From NCBI GenBank assembly GCA_963930775.1, contig OZ005697.1, positions 6,594,292-6,658,291 on the forward strand: DNA of 64,000 nucleotides, read 5' to 3'. Under the pieces are notes generated by a model. It had not been told where the DNA came from and searched no databases. It saw only the letters and a list, made by a program, of their open reading frames with translations. The position numbers were made by a program, and so were the translations under genes. This stretch comes from Cliona cf. orientalis (Eukaryota > Porifera > Demospongiae > Clionaida > Clionaidae). This document shows, one piece after another, positions 10,835 to 21,164 of the stretch (its first letter is position 1; each line of letters opens with the position of its first letter).

Positions 10835-11245
10835 CTGTTAGTAATTATTAATATATTTTTAGCAACCAAGTGTCCATGCATTACTCTCTAATATGACTGG
10901 AAAATGTGTGATTTTATTTTATGTATGTATTTAATCCACCTTGACATAATAAATTTAATCTATCTTGATGTAATAATAATTATGATGGTATATGAGGTAT
11001 ACAACACATCCACACATGTGCAGGGAGTGGAATTTAACCCTTTCGGTCACAAATTGTTGTAAATTTACAACAATTTTGCATGGACCGTATTTCGGCTAAA
11101 GAATAATTCATTGGCGGCGGTTAGGCTACCGATAAGAAAACCTGGCCCACACAATAGTCGCGGGCCCGTCGGCACTTTGAAGTGATGACGTCAAAGTGGT
11201 TTTGCTTTGAAGAAGCTTTCATCTATGCTTTGATCACTTTTTATA
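10835..11245. other. Intergenic stretch with a 24-bp perfect palindrome
   Basis: After the transposase stop the sequence is AT-rich and geneless. A perfect palindrome lies at 11052-11075 (AATTGTTGTAAA and its complement). A block near 11085 (ACCGTATTTCGGCTAAAGA) resembles the end of the element at 16072-16295. Nothing else was recognised. Confidence 0.4.
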
Positions 11246-11640
11246 CACTAAGTAGAAAAAAAAGCAAATTTAAATAATTAAATAATCTAATTCATGGGGG
11301 GTTTGGGAGCACTTGGGGGGATAATTTTTACATGGGCACGCAGAATGGGTCGAAACTAGAGATTTGATGGAAGGGAATTTTGATTCACGCCTTAGAATTA
11401 AAGTTATGGCCCTTTGAAGTTTTCCCATATGTTTGTATAGGAAGCCATGCATTTGCAATGTTTTCTACGTGAGGGGCGGGGCCACGCGCGCACATCGACG
11501 TGACGACCATTACCCACTTTACTCAAATTGATGTATAGGCTGCCTGCTTGCATTGTATGGCTCTACTATGCATCCAGCTCAATTATATGGTGGTTTTCGG
11601 ATAATTTTTTTTCTGCTTAGTGTCTGGTCTCCTTGTTATT
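11246..11640. repeat. ~395-bp repeat family B, copy 1
   Basis: It runs from CACTAAGTAG plus an A-run to TTTCTGCTTAGTG and a short tail. The ends CACTAAGTAG and CTGCTTAGTG are short inverted repeats. Internal landmarks shared with the other copies are ATGGGCACGCAGAATGG, ATAGGAAGCCATGCA, GACGACCATTACCCACTTT and ACTATGCATCCAGCT. The copy at 14967-15363 is the closest relative. The next CACTAAGTAG at 11641 is immediately followed by the family A array. Confidence 0.8.
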
Positions 11641-11908
11641 CACTAAGTAGTTACAACCTAAGATAAAAGAATATGTGAGCGTATAATGTAATGTAATTAA
11701 TGTAATGTAATGTAATGTAATGTAATGTAATGTAATGTAATGTAAATAATTCATTCGAAGCACAGGAAAAGGTATTGTGCAATAATTTTTATATCAGCAT
11801 GTAGAGTGGATCAAAAATAATAATTGAATCGTCTCAGATTTTTGATTTTCACTTTCAGTTTTGAAATACGAGTCGTAGTAGTTTCTGACCACTAAAGTAT
11901 GCAGGAAA

Positions 11909-12006
11909 TGACTACTGTCCAGATGGTGCAATGGTTAAGCTCAGTGTCTGCCAACCAGTGTCAAATGCGTGCACTGGTTCGAATCCCACCCGGGGCCAAT
12001 TTTTTT
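11909..12006 (+). ncRNA. tRNA-like Pol III unit in family A unit 1
   Basis: TGGTGCAATGG at 11923-11933 resembles a tRNA A box. GGTTCGAATCC at 11976-11986 is a perfect B box with normal spacing, and a T-run at about 12000-12006 could terminate Pol III. The stems do not pair well enough for a functional tRNA, so this looks like a tRNA-derived promoter as in SINEs. The same block is in the other three units, with B boxes at 13319, 13974 and 14628. Confidence 0.55.
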
Positions 12007-12235
12007 GCATCTTTTTTTCACTGCTAGTGATGCTGGGAAGGCAGTCTACATACACAAATAACATTCCATGGGTAATGCTCCTTATGTTGGATCTAGACTG
12101 GGGGATGATTACATATACAAGCCCCAGATATACGTTGTGCATTAGTATTATGACATTATAGTGGGTATAGTAATCAATGTTTGCAAGTTGAGATTTTCTG
12201 CCTTACCACATACCTGACCTATTGTAGCAGACATA

Positions 12236-12915
12236 TGTGACCGTCCACGAGAAAACCATGCATAATGCGCTGAAAAAAATTTTTGAGTTAAGGCCACCAT
12301 TATCAACTACAACCTTTGAACTATTGCTCCAGCAAATTTGAAGTCTCTAGCCCGTGTAGTCATGGAGATATGAGCAAAAATGTACCCGGATCGCCCGTAC
12401 TCGAGTATTGCACAAAATTGCAATGAACATTGCTATGTACGTTGCACGCGGAAGTCCGTATACTCGCCGTTTATGGTAAATACGTGGCCCCGCCCACAAA
12501 GTCAATGAGCTAGCTGGCTGCCAAAACGCTCGAACGAGAGCAGCAGCCAACGTTTCGATCGAAAAGAACAAGAAGACAAGCGTGTCTAAAGATCGTTTGT
12601 ACAAAAATTCGAAGAAAGAAGTGACTGGAGAGTTTTTTTCTGTGCAGCTGCCGTGCTTGCCTACCTGCAACTATGGCAACGGCTCCGTATCATGGACGGC
12701 CAATGTTAGCTACACGGCCGACTTCTTCGAGCCATAACTCAGTAAGTATAGCGTTGTAGAAGCTACGAAGCAGATCCTTGTGTAGAGGAATGATTCCTCT
12801 ATCGATCCATACAAAAAAGTGAAAATCGATAGTTATCACCATAGATGACTAAATTGGCCTGTATCTCAGATTGATATCCAGCGCATTATGCATGGTTTTC
12901 TCGTGGACGGTCACA
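12236..12915. mobile_element. 680-bp MITE (TGTGACC family), copy 2
   Basis: The ends are TGTGACCGTCCACGAGAAAA and its inverse, with TA on both sides (12234-12235 and 12916-12917). Its whole interior matches the copy at 8714-9392. The host satellite is present without the insertion in three neighbouring units (for example around 14880), so the empty site is visible in the same window. Confidence 0.88.
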
Positions 12916-12991
12916 TATAACTGGTGACATACCATTAACTAATTACTGGTTGATAAAATTCTTTTATCTTAGGTTGTGGTTTAGCTTGTTA

Positions 12992-13646
12992 CAACCTAAG
13001 ATAAAAGAATATGTGAGCGTGTAATGTAATGTAATTAATGTAATGTAATGTAATGTAATGTAATGTAATGTAATGTAATGTAATGTAAATAATTCATTCG
13101 AAGCACAGGAAAAGGTATTGTGCAATAATTTTTATATCAGCATGTAGAGTGGATCAAAAATAATAATTGAATCGTCTCAGATTTTTGATTTTCACTTTCA
13201 ATTTTGAAATAAGAGTCGTAGTAGTTTCTGACCACTAAAGTATGCAGGAAATGACTACTGTCCAGATGGTGCAATGGTTAAGCTCAGTGTCTGCCAACCA
13301 GTGTCAAATGCGTGCACTGGTTCGAATCCCACCCGGGGCCAATTTTTTTCCATCTTTTTTTTCACTGCCAGTGATGCTAGGAAGGCAGTCTACATACACC
13401 AACAACATTCCATGGGCAATGCTCCTTACGTTGGATCTAGACTAGGGGATGATTACGTATACAAGCCCCAAATCACTCTCAGATATATTACGCATTAGTA
13501 TTATGACATTATAGTAATCAATGTTTGCAACTTGAGATTTTCTGCCTTACCACATACCTGACCTATTGTAGCAGACATGTATGATAGAAAATGGTGACAT
13601 ACCGTTAACTAATTACTGCTTGATAAAATTCTTTTATCTTAGGTTG
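12992..13646. repeat. Family A satellite unit 2
   Basis: A 655-bp unit with the same CAACCTAAG/CTTAGGTTG ends, TAATG microsatellite, A/B boxes and tail as unit 1. It is separated from unit 1 by the 15-bp spacer TGGTTTAGCTTGTTA. Confidence 0.9.
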
Positions 13647-13661
13647 TGGTTTAGCTTGTTA

Positions 13662-14305
13662 CAACCTAAGATAAAAGAATATGTGAGGGTGTAATGTAAT
13701 GTAATTAATGTAATGTAATGTAATGTAATGTAATGTAATGTAAATAATTCATTCGAAGCACAGGAAAAGACATTATGCAATAATTTTTATATCAGCATGT
13801 AGAGTGGATCAAAAATAATAATTGAATCGTCTCAGATTTTTGATTTTCACTTTCAGTTTTGAAATACGACTCGTAGTAGTTTCTGACCACTAAAGTATGA
13901 AGGAAATGACTACTGTCCAGATGGTGCAATGGTTAAGCTCAGTGTCTGCCAACCAGTGTCAAATGCATGCACTGGTTCGAATCCCACCCGGGGCCAATTT
14001 TTTTTCCGTCTTTTTTTTCACTGCCAGTGATGCTGGGAAGGCAGTCTACATAGACCAACAACATTCCATGGGCAATGCTCCTTACGTTGGATCTAGACTA
14101 GGGGATGATTACGTATACAAGCCCCAAGTCACTCTCAGATAATATGTTACGCATTAGTATTATGACATTATAGTAATCAATGTTTGCAACTTGAGATTTT
14201 CTGCCTTACCACATACCTGACCTATTGTAGCAGACATGTATGTTAGAAAATGGTGACATACCGTTAACTAATTACTGCTTGATAAAATTCTTTTATCTTA
14301 GGTTG
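13662..14305. repeat. Family A satellite unit 3
   Basis: A 644-bp unit joined to unit 2 through the same 15-bp spacer. Its pentanucleotide run is shorter. The B box is intact at 13974-13984. Confidence 0.9.
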
Positions 14306-14320
14306 TGGTTTAGCTTGTTA

Positions 14321-14954
14321 CAACCTAAGATAAAAGAATATGTGAGCGTGTAATGTAATGTAATTAATGTAATGTAATGTAATGTAATGTAATGTAAATA
14401 ATTCATTCGAAGCACAGGAAAAGGTATTGTGCAATAATTTTTATATCAGCATGTAGAGTGGATCAAAAATAATAATTGAATCGTCTCAGATTTTTGATTT
14501 TCACTTTCAGTTTTGAAATACGAGTCGTAGTAGTTTCTGACCACTAAAGTATGCAGGAAATGACTACTGTCCAGATGGTGCAATGGTTAAGCTCAGTGTC
14601 TGCCAACCAGTGTCAAATGCGTGCACTGGTTCGAATCCCACCCGGGGCCAATTTTTTTCCATCTTTTTTTCACTGCTAGTGATGCTGGGAAGGCAGTCTA
14701 CATACACAAATAACATTCCATGGGTAATGCTCCTTATGTTGGATCTAGACTGGGGGATGATTACATATACAAGCCCCAGATATACGTTGTGCATTAGTAT
14801 TATGACATTATAGTGGGTATAGTAATCAATGTTTGCAAGTTGAGATTTTCTGCTTTACCACATACCTGACCTATTGTAGCAGACATATATGATAGGAACT
14901 GGTGACATACCATTAACTAATTACTGGTTGATAAAATTCTTTTATCTTAGGTTG
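14321..14954. repeat. Family A satellite unit 4
   Basis: A 634-bp unit. Its tail carries the variant GCCCCAGATATACG also seen in unit 1, whereas units 2 and 3 share GCCCCAA(A/G)TCACTCTCAGATA. This suggests that units 2-3 and 1-4 are pairs within the array. After it comes the truncated spacer TGGTTTAGCTTG and a family B copy. Confidence 0.9.
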
Positions 14955-14966
14955 TGGTTTAGCTTG

Positions 14967-15363
14967 AAAAAAAAAAAAAGATTTATATAATTAATTAATG
15001 TTTGGGGGGTTTGGGAGCACTTGGGGAGATAATTTTTACATGGGCACGCAGAATGGGTCGAAACTAGAGATTTGACCCTGGGGAATTTTGATTCACACCT
15101 TAGAATTAAAGTTACGGCCCTTTGAAGTTACCCCATATGTTTGTATAGGAAGCCATGCATTTGCAATGTTTTCCGCCCACGCGCTACGTGTGGGGCGGGG
15201 CCACGCGCGCACATTAACGTGACGACCATTACCCACTTTGATCAAAATTGATGTATAAGCTGCCTGCTTGCATTGTATGGCTCTACTATGCATCCAGCTC
15301 AACTATGTGGCGGTTTTCAAACTATTTTTTTTTTCTGCTTAGTGTTCAGGTCGCCTTGTTACA
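14967..15363. repeat. ~395-bp repeat family B, copy 2
   Basis: It matches copy 1 almost throughout, beginning in an A-run directly after the family A array and ending TTTCTGCTTAGTG. It contains GACGACCATTACCCACTTT at 15221. Its start lacks CACTAAGTAG, which lies left of the array at 11641. The family A array therefore appears inserted within or just after that terminal sequence. Confidence 0.8.
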
Positions 15364-15757
15364 CACTAAGTAGAAAAAAAAAAAGATCTAAGAACCGAAA
15401 AAAGATTAGAGCACTAGGAAGCATTTCAGGCCATAATTTTGATATGGGCACGCAGAATGGATCGAAACAAGAAGTTTAATCTTTTTGGATTTTTGATTCA
15501 CGCCTTTAAATTAAAGATACACCCCCTAGAGTGTTCCCATATGTATGTATAGGAAGCCATGCACTTGCAATGTTTGCCCATAAAAAAAATTACGGGCGCG
15601 CGGGGTACGTTGACGACCCTTTACCAAACATTGTACATATGGCTATTTTGATGCCTGCTTGCATTCTACTATGCATCCAGCTTGACTGTGTGGTGGTTTT
15701 CGGGCCTTTTTTTCTGCTTAGTGTGTGGTCCCCTTGAAAAAAAAAAAAAAAAAAGGC
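15364..15757. repeat. ~395-bp repeat family B, copy 3 (diverged)
   Basis: It begins CACTAAGTAGAAAAA and keeps ATGGGCACGCAGAATGG, GCCATGCACTTGCAATG and ACTATGCATCCAGCTT, but is clearly more diverged than copies 1 and 2. It ends in a 17-base A-run (15738-15754). Confidence 0.75.
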
Positions 15758-16071
15758 AAAAGAGTGGTGTTGTAGGCGATGTATGTGTTAGTATTGTCTC
15801 ATGACTCGATTACTTTGCTTGCATTCCCTCTCTGGGCTGCATTTGAGCTGCATCTTGAGCAACCTGTTTGCAGAGATCGATAATTCGGGCGTGGCTCGTT
15901 CGGTTTCCCGGCAACAACCGCAACCTGGTCGACCCTGTACCTAACGAAGGCTTGCTGGGTGAGCTCATGAATTTTCTGTGACCGAAAGGGATAAACGGGA
16001 ATGGAATGCGCAAGCAGATAGAATGTTGAATATTAACCTCTAAAAATTCGGCAAAGCTAAAGCAATAATAA
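15758..16071. repeat. Intergenic stretch with a degenerate copy of the following element
   Basis: Positions about 15985-16068 duplicate the interior of the next element (AAACGGGAATGGAATGCGCA and GAATGTTGAATATTAACCTC). The rest shows no gene or RNA that I can support. Confidence 0.5.
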
Positions 16072-16295
16072 TACCGTATTTCTTCTAAAAATTCGGCCCT
16101 TCTAATCATTCGGCACCCTTTACCAAACGATTGAATATAGTCTCTAAAGTTTCGGCAAAGGTCGTCATGCGTATATGCTATAAACGGGAATGGAATGCGC
16201 ACGCAGACAGAATGTTGAATATTAACCTCTAAAAAGTCGGCGAAGCTAAAGCAATATTATTATTTTCATGCCGAATTTTTAGAAGAAATACGGTA
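16072..16295. mobile_element. 224-bp MITE with ACCGTATTTCTTCT ends
   Basis: TACCGTATTTCTTCTAAAAA at the left and the inverse TTTTTAGAAGAAATACGGTA at the right are perfect inverted repeats, continuing into TTCGGC/GCCGAA. TA at each outer edge may be the target duplication. A half copy lies at 7108-7228 and an interior copy just upstream. No coding capacity. Confidence 0.8.
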
Positions 16296-16432
16296 ATTAT
16301 TATTTTTAGAAGTATACTCCCTTTCTGAATAATCATTGCGCAAGTTTAGCTGACAATTGAATAATTATTATTATGACATTGTAGCTAGTATAATTATAAC
16401 GTTCAGATTAATAGAAACATCTGCAAGTGAGG

Positions 16433-17094
16433 TTAAAGGTCACGATGCATCCCCCACTCTTCAGGGTAGATGGTGTAGTAAAATTCCAGTTCATCTTTGA
16501 AGACATGGAACAGCTTTGCCTTCAGTCCCATATCCACATCCTTGAAGTAGTCCTGGAGATAGCCTCCAGTTGGAGCCAGTTTGTGGGCAATGGACTCAGG
16601 GTAGTACTGGAATGGAATATTGAGAAACTGCATGAGAGCAAACACGTCATACTTGAGCATTTTGAAGTTCAGGAAAAGGTCATAGTGCACAGCACAGGGG
16701 AAGCAGAGCTGAAGAGTTGGCTTGAAGTGTTCGTTGTAGAGATTGAGAGGAAATCTGGTCATGAACTGTAGAAATTCGGAGAAGGATGGGTGGATATCAG
16801 TCGTATTGTGTGCATTCTCGTCAGCAATCCAGGCCTCAAAGTCTTCTCTTCGATACTTCTTCAAGATGTAAGCTTTCAGCCGGTCAGGAAAGTTCCGCCT
16901 TATAGCGTAATTCAAAGGAGGCTCAAGTTTGTTTCGATAGGCACTGAGCAGTCGCTCCAAAGGATTCCGGACAATAGCAAACTTGTAATAGTTCTTCAGT
17001 CTATACAAGGCTTCTTCCTTGGATAGATTACGAAATGAGTGCACCTGTGTGTGTGTGTGTCACATTGTGTATAACCATTGCGTATGTGTGTTTG

Positions 17095-17155
<61 letters not shown>

Positions 17156-19629
17156 TTGTGTGTGTTTGTGGGTAGTTGCTTAGCAACCAAAGTTTTTATA
17201 GGCAATCTGCCGGTTATGGGAAGAAGTTGGGTCATCATAAAGTAGGCCAATGATGAACAGAGATCAACTACCAACAAAATAGTTATCTGACAGTAATTGG
17301 GGTGCATGGGATGCATATGCACCCCAATTACTGTCAGATAACTATTGTGTGCGTGTGTGTGTGTGAGTGTATGTGTGTGTATGTGTGTATAACTATTGTG
17401 TATGTGAATTTGTGTGTGTGTGTGTGTGTCTTTGTTTATCACATCACCTAGCAACCAAGCCTCGTTATCGGCTGTGGGATGAGTAATGATGAAAGGGGAT
17501 CACGGTCAGTCACATTGCATTAATTTGGTTGCAATCTATCATGCATCTGCACTCCAATAATTACCGCATGCGCATACACATTGCACATCAAAGTATTAGT
17601 AATTAGGTTTGGGTTTTGATATTATTTTCACGTATGCAGATATACATGCAATCATGTAGTTAGTACCTGTTTTAAGATTGGCTCTGGTGGTCTTCTCTCC
17701 AGGCTGGACTCGGGTGGCAGTATTCCATTGAGCACCAGCATCAGTCTCTTCATGTTGCTGCAGCCATTTTTGGGCACATAGCAGAAGACCATTCGCCGAG
17801 AGTCATCATAGAGGAGGTGCTGGAAGAGAGTGTTGAGTTCTGCTGAACTAGAGGGAAGCTCTGCATCAATGTGATCGCCTGCCTCCGCACAAAATTCATG
17901 CATCTGCTCTTGCTGGAACTGGAAAAAAAATTTAAGACCAGAAGCATAGGGCCTCATAACAATAGCATACATTGTACAAATAATTATACACTCACATACT
18001 CACAGGCAAGTCACTAAGAGCAATACTATGATTAACCATCAAAGGATGTTTGTGGTATAAAATCCACACCAAAATTAATGTGAAAATGCAATGATGGTAA
18101 AAGAGCAGTGCTGCACCGTTCTACGGCTCTTTAGTGACTACCCTGAAATAATCGAGTGTATTTCTAAAATATTTATTTCTTCCACTAGGGGAAATATTTT
18201 CCACAAAATGTATGGTGGCTACTCTAGATAGCTATACAGTAATTCCAATTCCAAGGGGGAAGGGCAAATGCCCCAAAAGAGAAACACCCTACATGCACAC
18301 ACACAGTGAATATGATATGCACGCTACACACACATGAACACACACACAATCTTGTGCATAATAATTATTATGTGTACACCATCCTCATACCTTAGCTCTT
18401 TCCAAGATGTCTGGGTTTAGACTGAATGTTGCCACATCCTTGAGCACCACATCAGTAGCATTGACAGCCCTCTCAATGTACTTCAACCTGTCCTTGATCC
18501 TTATACCATCATACTTAAATCGTGTTGGCAACTTTCGCATTATTAAGTCAAAATTCTCTCGAAATTTGTAACCCTTTAACTGAAGTAAGTCTTCGCTAAG
18601 TGATAGAACACTGGAATGGCGGGCTGGCTTGTGGGTTGGTGGGGGGCTGGAGGGTCTGTCTGGAATCTTGGGGTATTTTAATGGAACACCAGGTCGTATA
18701 CTTGGACCACTGGTAGTTACTGTTTGAATTTTTGGACCACTAGGGGGTCTTTGTACGAGATTATCTCCTAATTTAATGTGGGGTACATTCGGAGGTCGGC
18801 CGGGCATGGGAGGGATACCAGGGATGTCCGAGCGCTTCCATTTATTATTAAACGGGTTTCCCCAGTCCCCATTGAAATCATTTGGCTGATTGCCGTCCAA
18901 GACAAGAGGCATAAATGGTCGTTTGACAGGCTTTTTTGGCTTCATATCACTTGGAAAGAGTCCATCAAAATCATCTCCATCTCCTTCATCATCCTTGCCT
19001 TGGGATGGCTTCTCTTGGGGAAGATGACTCTCATAGTAGGAATCGAGCCTGGGAATAGCAAAATCAGAAGGTCTCTTCCTCGATTCCTCGACAAATGATG
19101 CCACCATACTTTCATAAAATGATGGAACTTTAACACTCTCTTGTTGAGTGTTTGTATGTGTACTCCGAATGGCTCGATTGTGTCGAATAGCCTTAATCTG
19201 CTCATTTTTCACTCTAATCTTTCTCGACTCCAATTCTTCCAACACAGCACTGATGATGGCAGTCTTAGCTTGTGTGTCTGATAGTTGATTCACCTTAACA
19301 CCACGTTGACTCACATCTGACCATAACTGACTCTCATTGATACACAAGATATCACCACCAACCTGTGACCGATGAATCTGTTCCACGGAGCAATTAGTAG
19401 ATATCTGCATAGACAGTTCTTGAATCTCACGATCCTCTAACAGTTTTCTTAAGTTCATGGTATTCTGAGCTGAGCTGAGTTCTCTTGTGTAGTAGACTCT
19501 CTGCTCTTGTGAGGCCAGTGGGTTCACCAGCAAGGTTAGATAGACCTCGTAGGTCAGCAGTAGGCCGGATAGCAGTGTAAGGATCATAAGTAATCTCCGG
19601 TTCCTTTTCAACTTCATCCTGGAATGCAT
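16433..19629 (-). CDS. Carbohydrate sulfotransferase (CHST8-14-like), 3 exons
   Basis: Exons in transcript order are 19629-18391 (the start could be 19629 or the ATG at 19617), 17918-17667 and 17044-16433, all joined in phase 0, giving about 696-700 aa. It is a type II Golgi membrane protein: a short basic N-terminus, one membrane anchor (about residues 12-32), then a roughly 360-residue Pro/Ser-rich stem, then the sulfotransferase-2 domain. The 5'-phosphosulfate-binding motif is in exon 2 (YVPKNGCSNMKRLM) and the 3'-phosphate-binding motif in exon 3 (FAIVRNPLERLLSAYRNK). Family members move sulfate from PAPS to GalNAc or related sugars of glycans. Typical relatives are 350-450 aa, so the stem is unusually long. 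The exact acceptor cannot be told from sequence. Confidence 0.88.
17047..17440. repeat. (GT)n microsatellites and a perfect hairpin in a sulfotransferase intron
   Basis: Long GT runs occur at about 17048-17066, 17096-17170 and 17346-17440. Between them a perfect inverted repeat with 30-bp arms lies at 17278-17307 and 17317-17346 (AGTTATCTGACAGTAATTGG and its complement) around a 9-base loop. Confidence 0.9.
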
Positions 19630-21164
19630 ACATGGTTATTATTAGGTCATGAGTGAATAGAAGGATCCAATGCATCCTTAAACGACAGCTATAATTATGA
19701 TAACAATATGGATTGGCCCCAAAGCACAAACTTTGGTACCTGCACTCAATCTTGCTTTTTGTGTACCCAATAACTGTGTACACATCCGTGCATGTGTGTG
19801 TGTACATGTGTGCATGCACAGCAGCGATAGGTATTAAGAATTATTAACTAAAACGAGGGTCAAGTGCTTGCTGGAAATCGACCACCTGTCCTATCAATGC
19901 TGTGGTCTATTATTAGCCCATACACTTCCTTATTAGGGAGACAATATTCTCCGCAAAACAAACATGAATGGCCACAATATAATAACAAGGGTCTATAAGC
20001 CCTTGATAATAATAATATCCATGACGTAAAGTAGGTCTTTAATATATATTAGCCCAGCAAACCTAATCCTCAACCATTATCACCTTTTGGTGTTAATAAA
20101 GAATGATTCATGGATGCCATAGATCTACTAACAGTAGTAGCAGGTTTGCTCTGGAGAGTAGAACTAGCTATCATTTGCAAAGGAAAGCCCTGAACAAGAC
20201 ACAACCCTCTACAGGGGAGCACATACAATGCAAATGCACTCCAACCAATAGCATGCGTTTATTGAACAACTACCCTATACAAGATCTTAGTTGTAAGTGG
20301 ATTACTCAGGATAAAATTTATACACTAAGAATGGTAGCAGTAATAGACCCTATCATAATCGTATATTATAACATTTGCTATACGTGCTAGTACATGAAGC
20401 TGATAATATTAGCCAACTTGAGGGATACCTACCTGCTATAGATGAATCTTCTATTAATTTTAGTCACAGGTACAATCACGGTCCAGTGCCAATCTCCTTT
20501 CCACAGCTCATAACATAGCTACACTCTCAGACATAGGTTTGATGATGGACTGGGACACAATCATGCATCTGAAGTCAGAACGAAATTATATCCAGAGCTG
20601 CTGAATCAATGAATAATGATACAGTAGTCTTAAAGTTATTACCCCGGTATCTATAAGTACAAAGCAACCATAATTTGTTGGCAAGATACTTGACCCTAGC
20701 CTGACGTCGACCCTGGCATGGACTCTAGTATGTAGGGGCGCGAGACTCAAGTGTAGGAGATAATTATAGACTAAATCAGCCGTAAGCATGGGCACTGATA
20801 GCTATAGTACTTCTGTATAGCTAGCCTGAGCTTTACACACTCTATTTACACTCGTTTATAGCTTACCAATACTTAGTCTACTAAGCAGGGATCAATAGGA
20901 TTTGCAGTGGACAACGGACAAACGACATTGGTATGTCAGTATTGCTTGTTGACGACCATTACCCATCCATTGCAGCACCACGTGCACATGTACACCCTCT
21001 TGACTTCAACAATAATTCATTTTAGGCCAACACATCAATGATAAATAATAATTGTGTCAATTGATATAACAATAATTATTATAAATGTCAGTGCATTTAA
21101 TAAACGTCTTTAGCTAATGAGCTAATAAGACTAGTATAAAATTAATTATAATAATACTATTTCC
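19630..21164. other. Intergenic stretch between sulfotransferase 5' end and ABHD16A 3' end
   Basis: I find no protein-coding exon I would defend. The sequence GACGACCATTACC occurs at 20951. A 5' untranslated exon of the sulfotransferase could lie here, because the sequence just before its ATG (GCATTCCAG) can act as an acceptor, but I cannot identify its donor partner. Confidence 0.35.

Larger units (their letters stand above)
11654..12976. repeat. Family A satellite unit 1, interrupted by a MITE
   Basis: The unit starts CAACCTAAGATAAAAGAAT and ends with the exact inverse ATTCTTTTATCTTAGGTTG, so each unit is bounded by 19-bp inverted repeats. In order it contains a (TAATG)n pentanucleotide run, a tRNA-like A/B-box segment, a T-run, and a conserved tail. 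A 680-bp MITE (12236-12915) interrupts it; without that the unit is about 640 bp, like its neighbours. Confidence 0.85.

Noticed and set aside
11909-12000. A functional tRNA gene
   Set aside because: A and B boxes are good, but the acceptor, anticodon and T stems do not pair acceptably, and it sits inside a repeated element.
11912-14813. Recurring 62-81-codon frames on both strands
   Set aside because: They are identical frames in each satellite unit, overlap the tRNA-like block, and carry no domain or codon signal.
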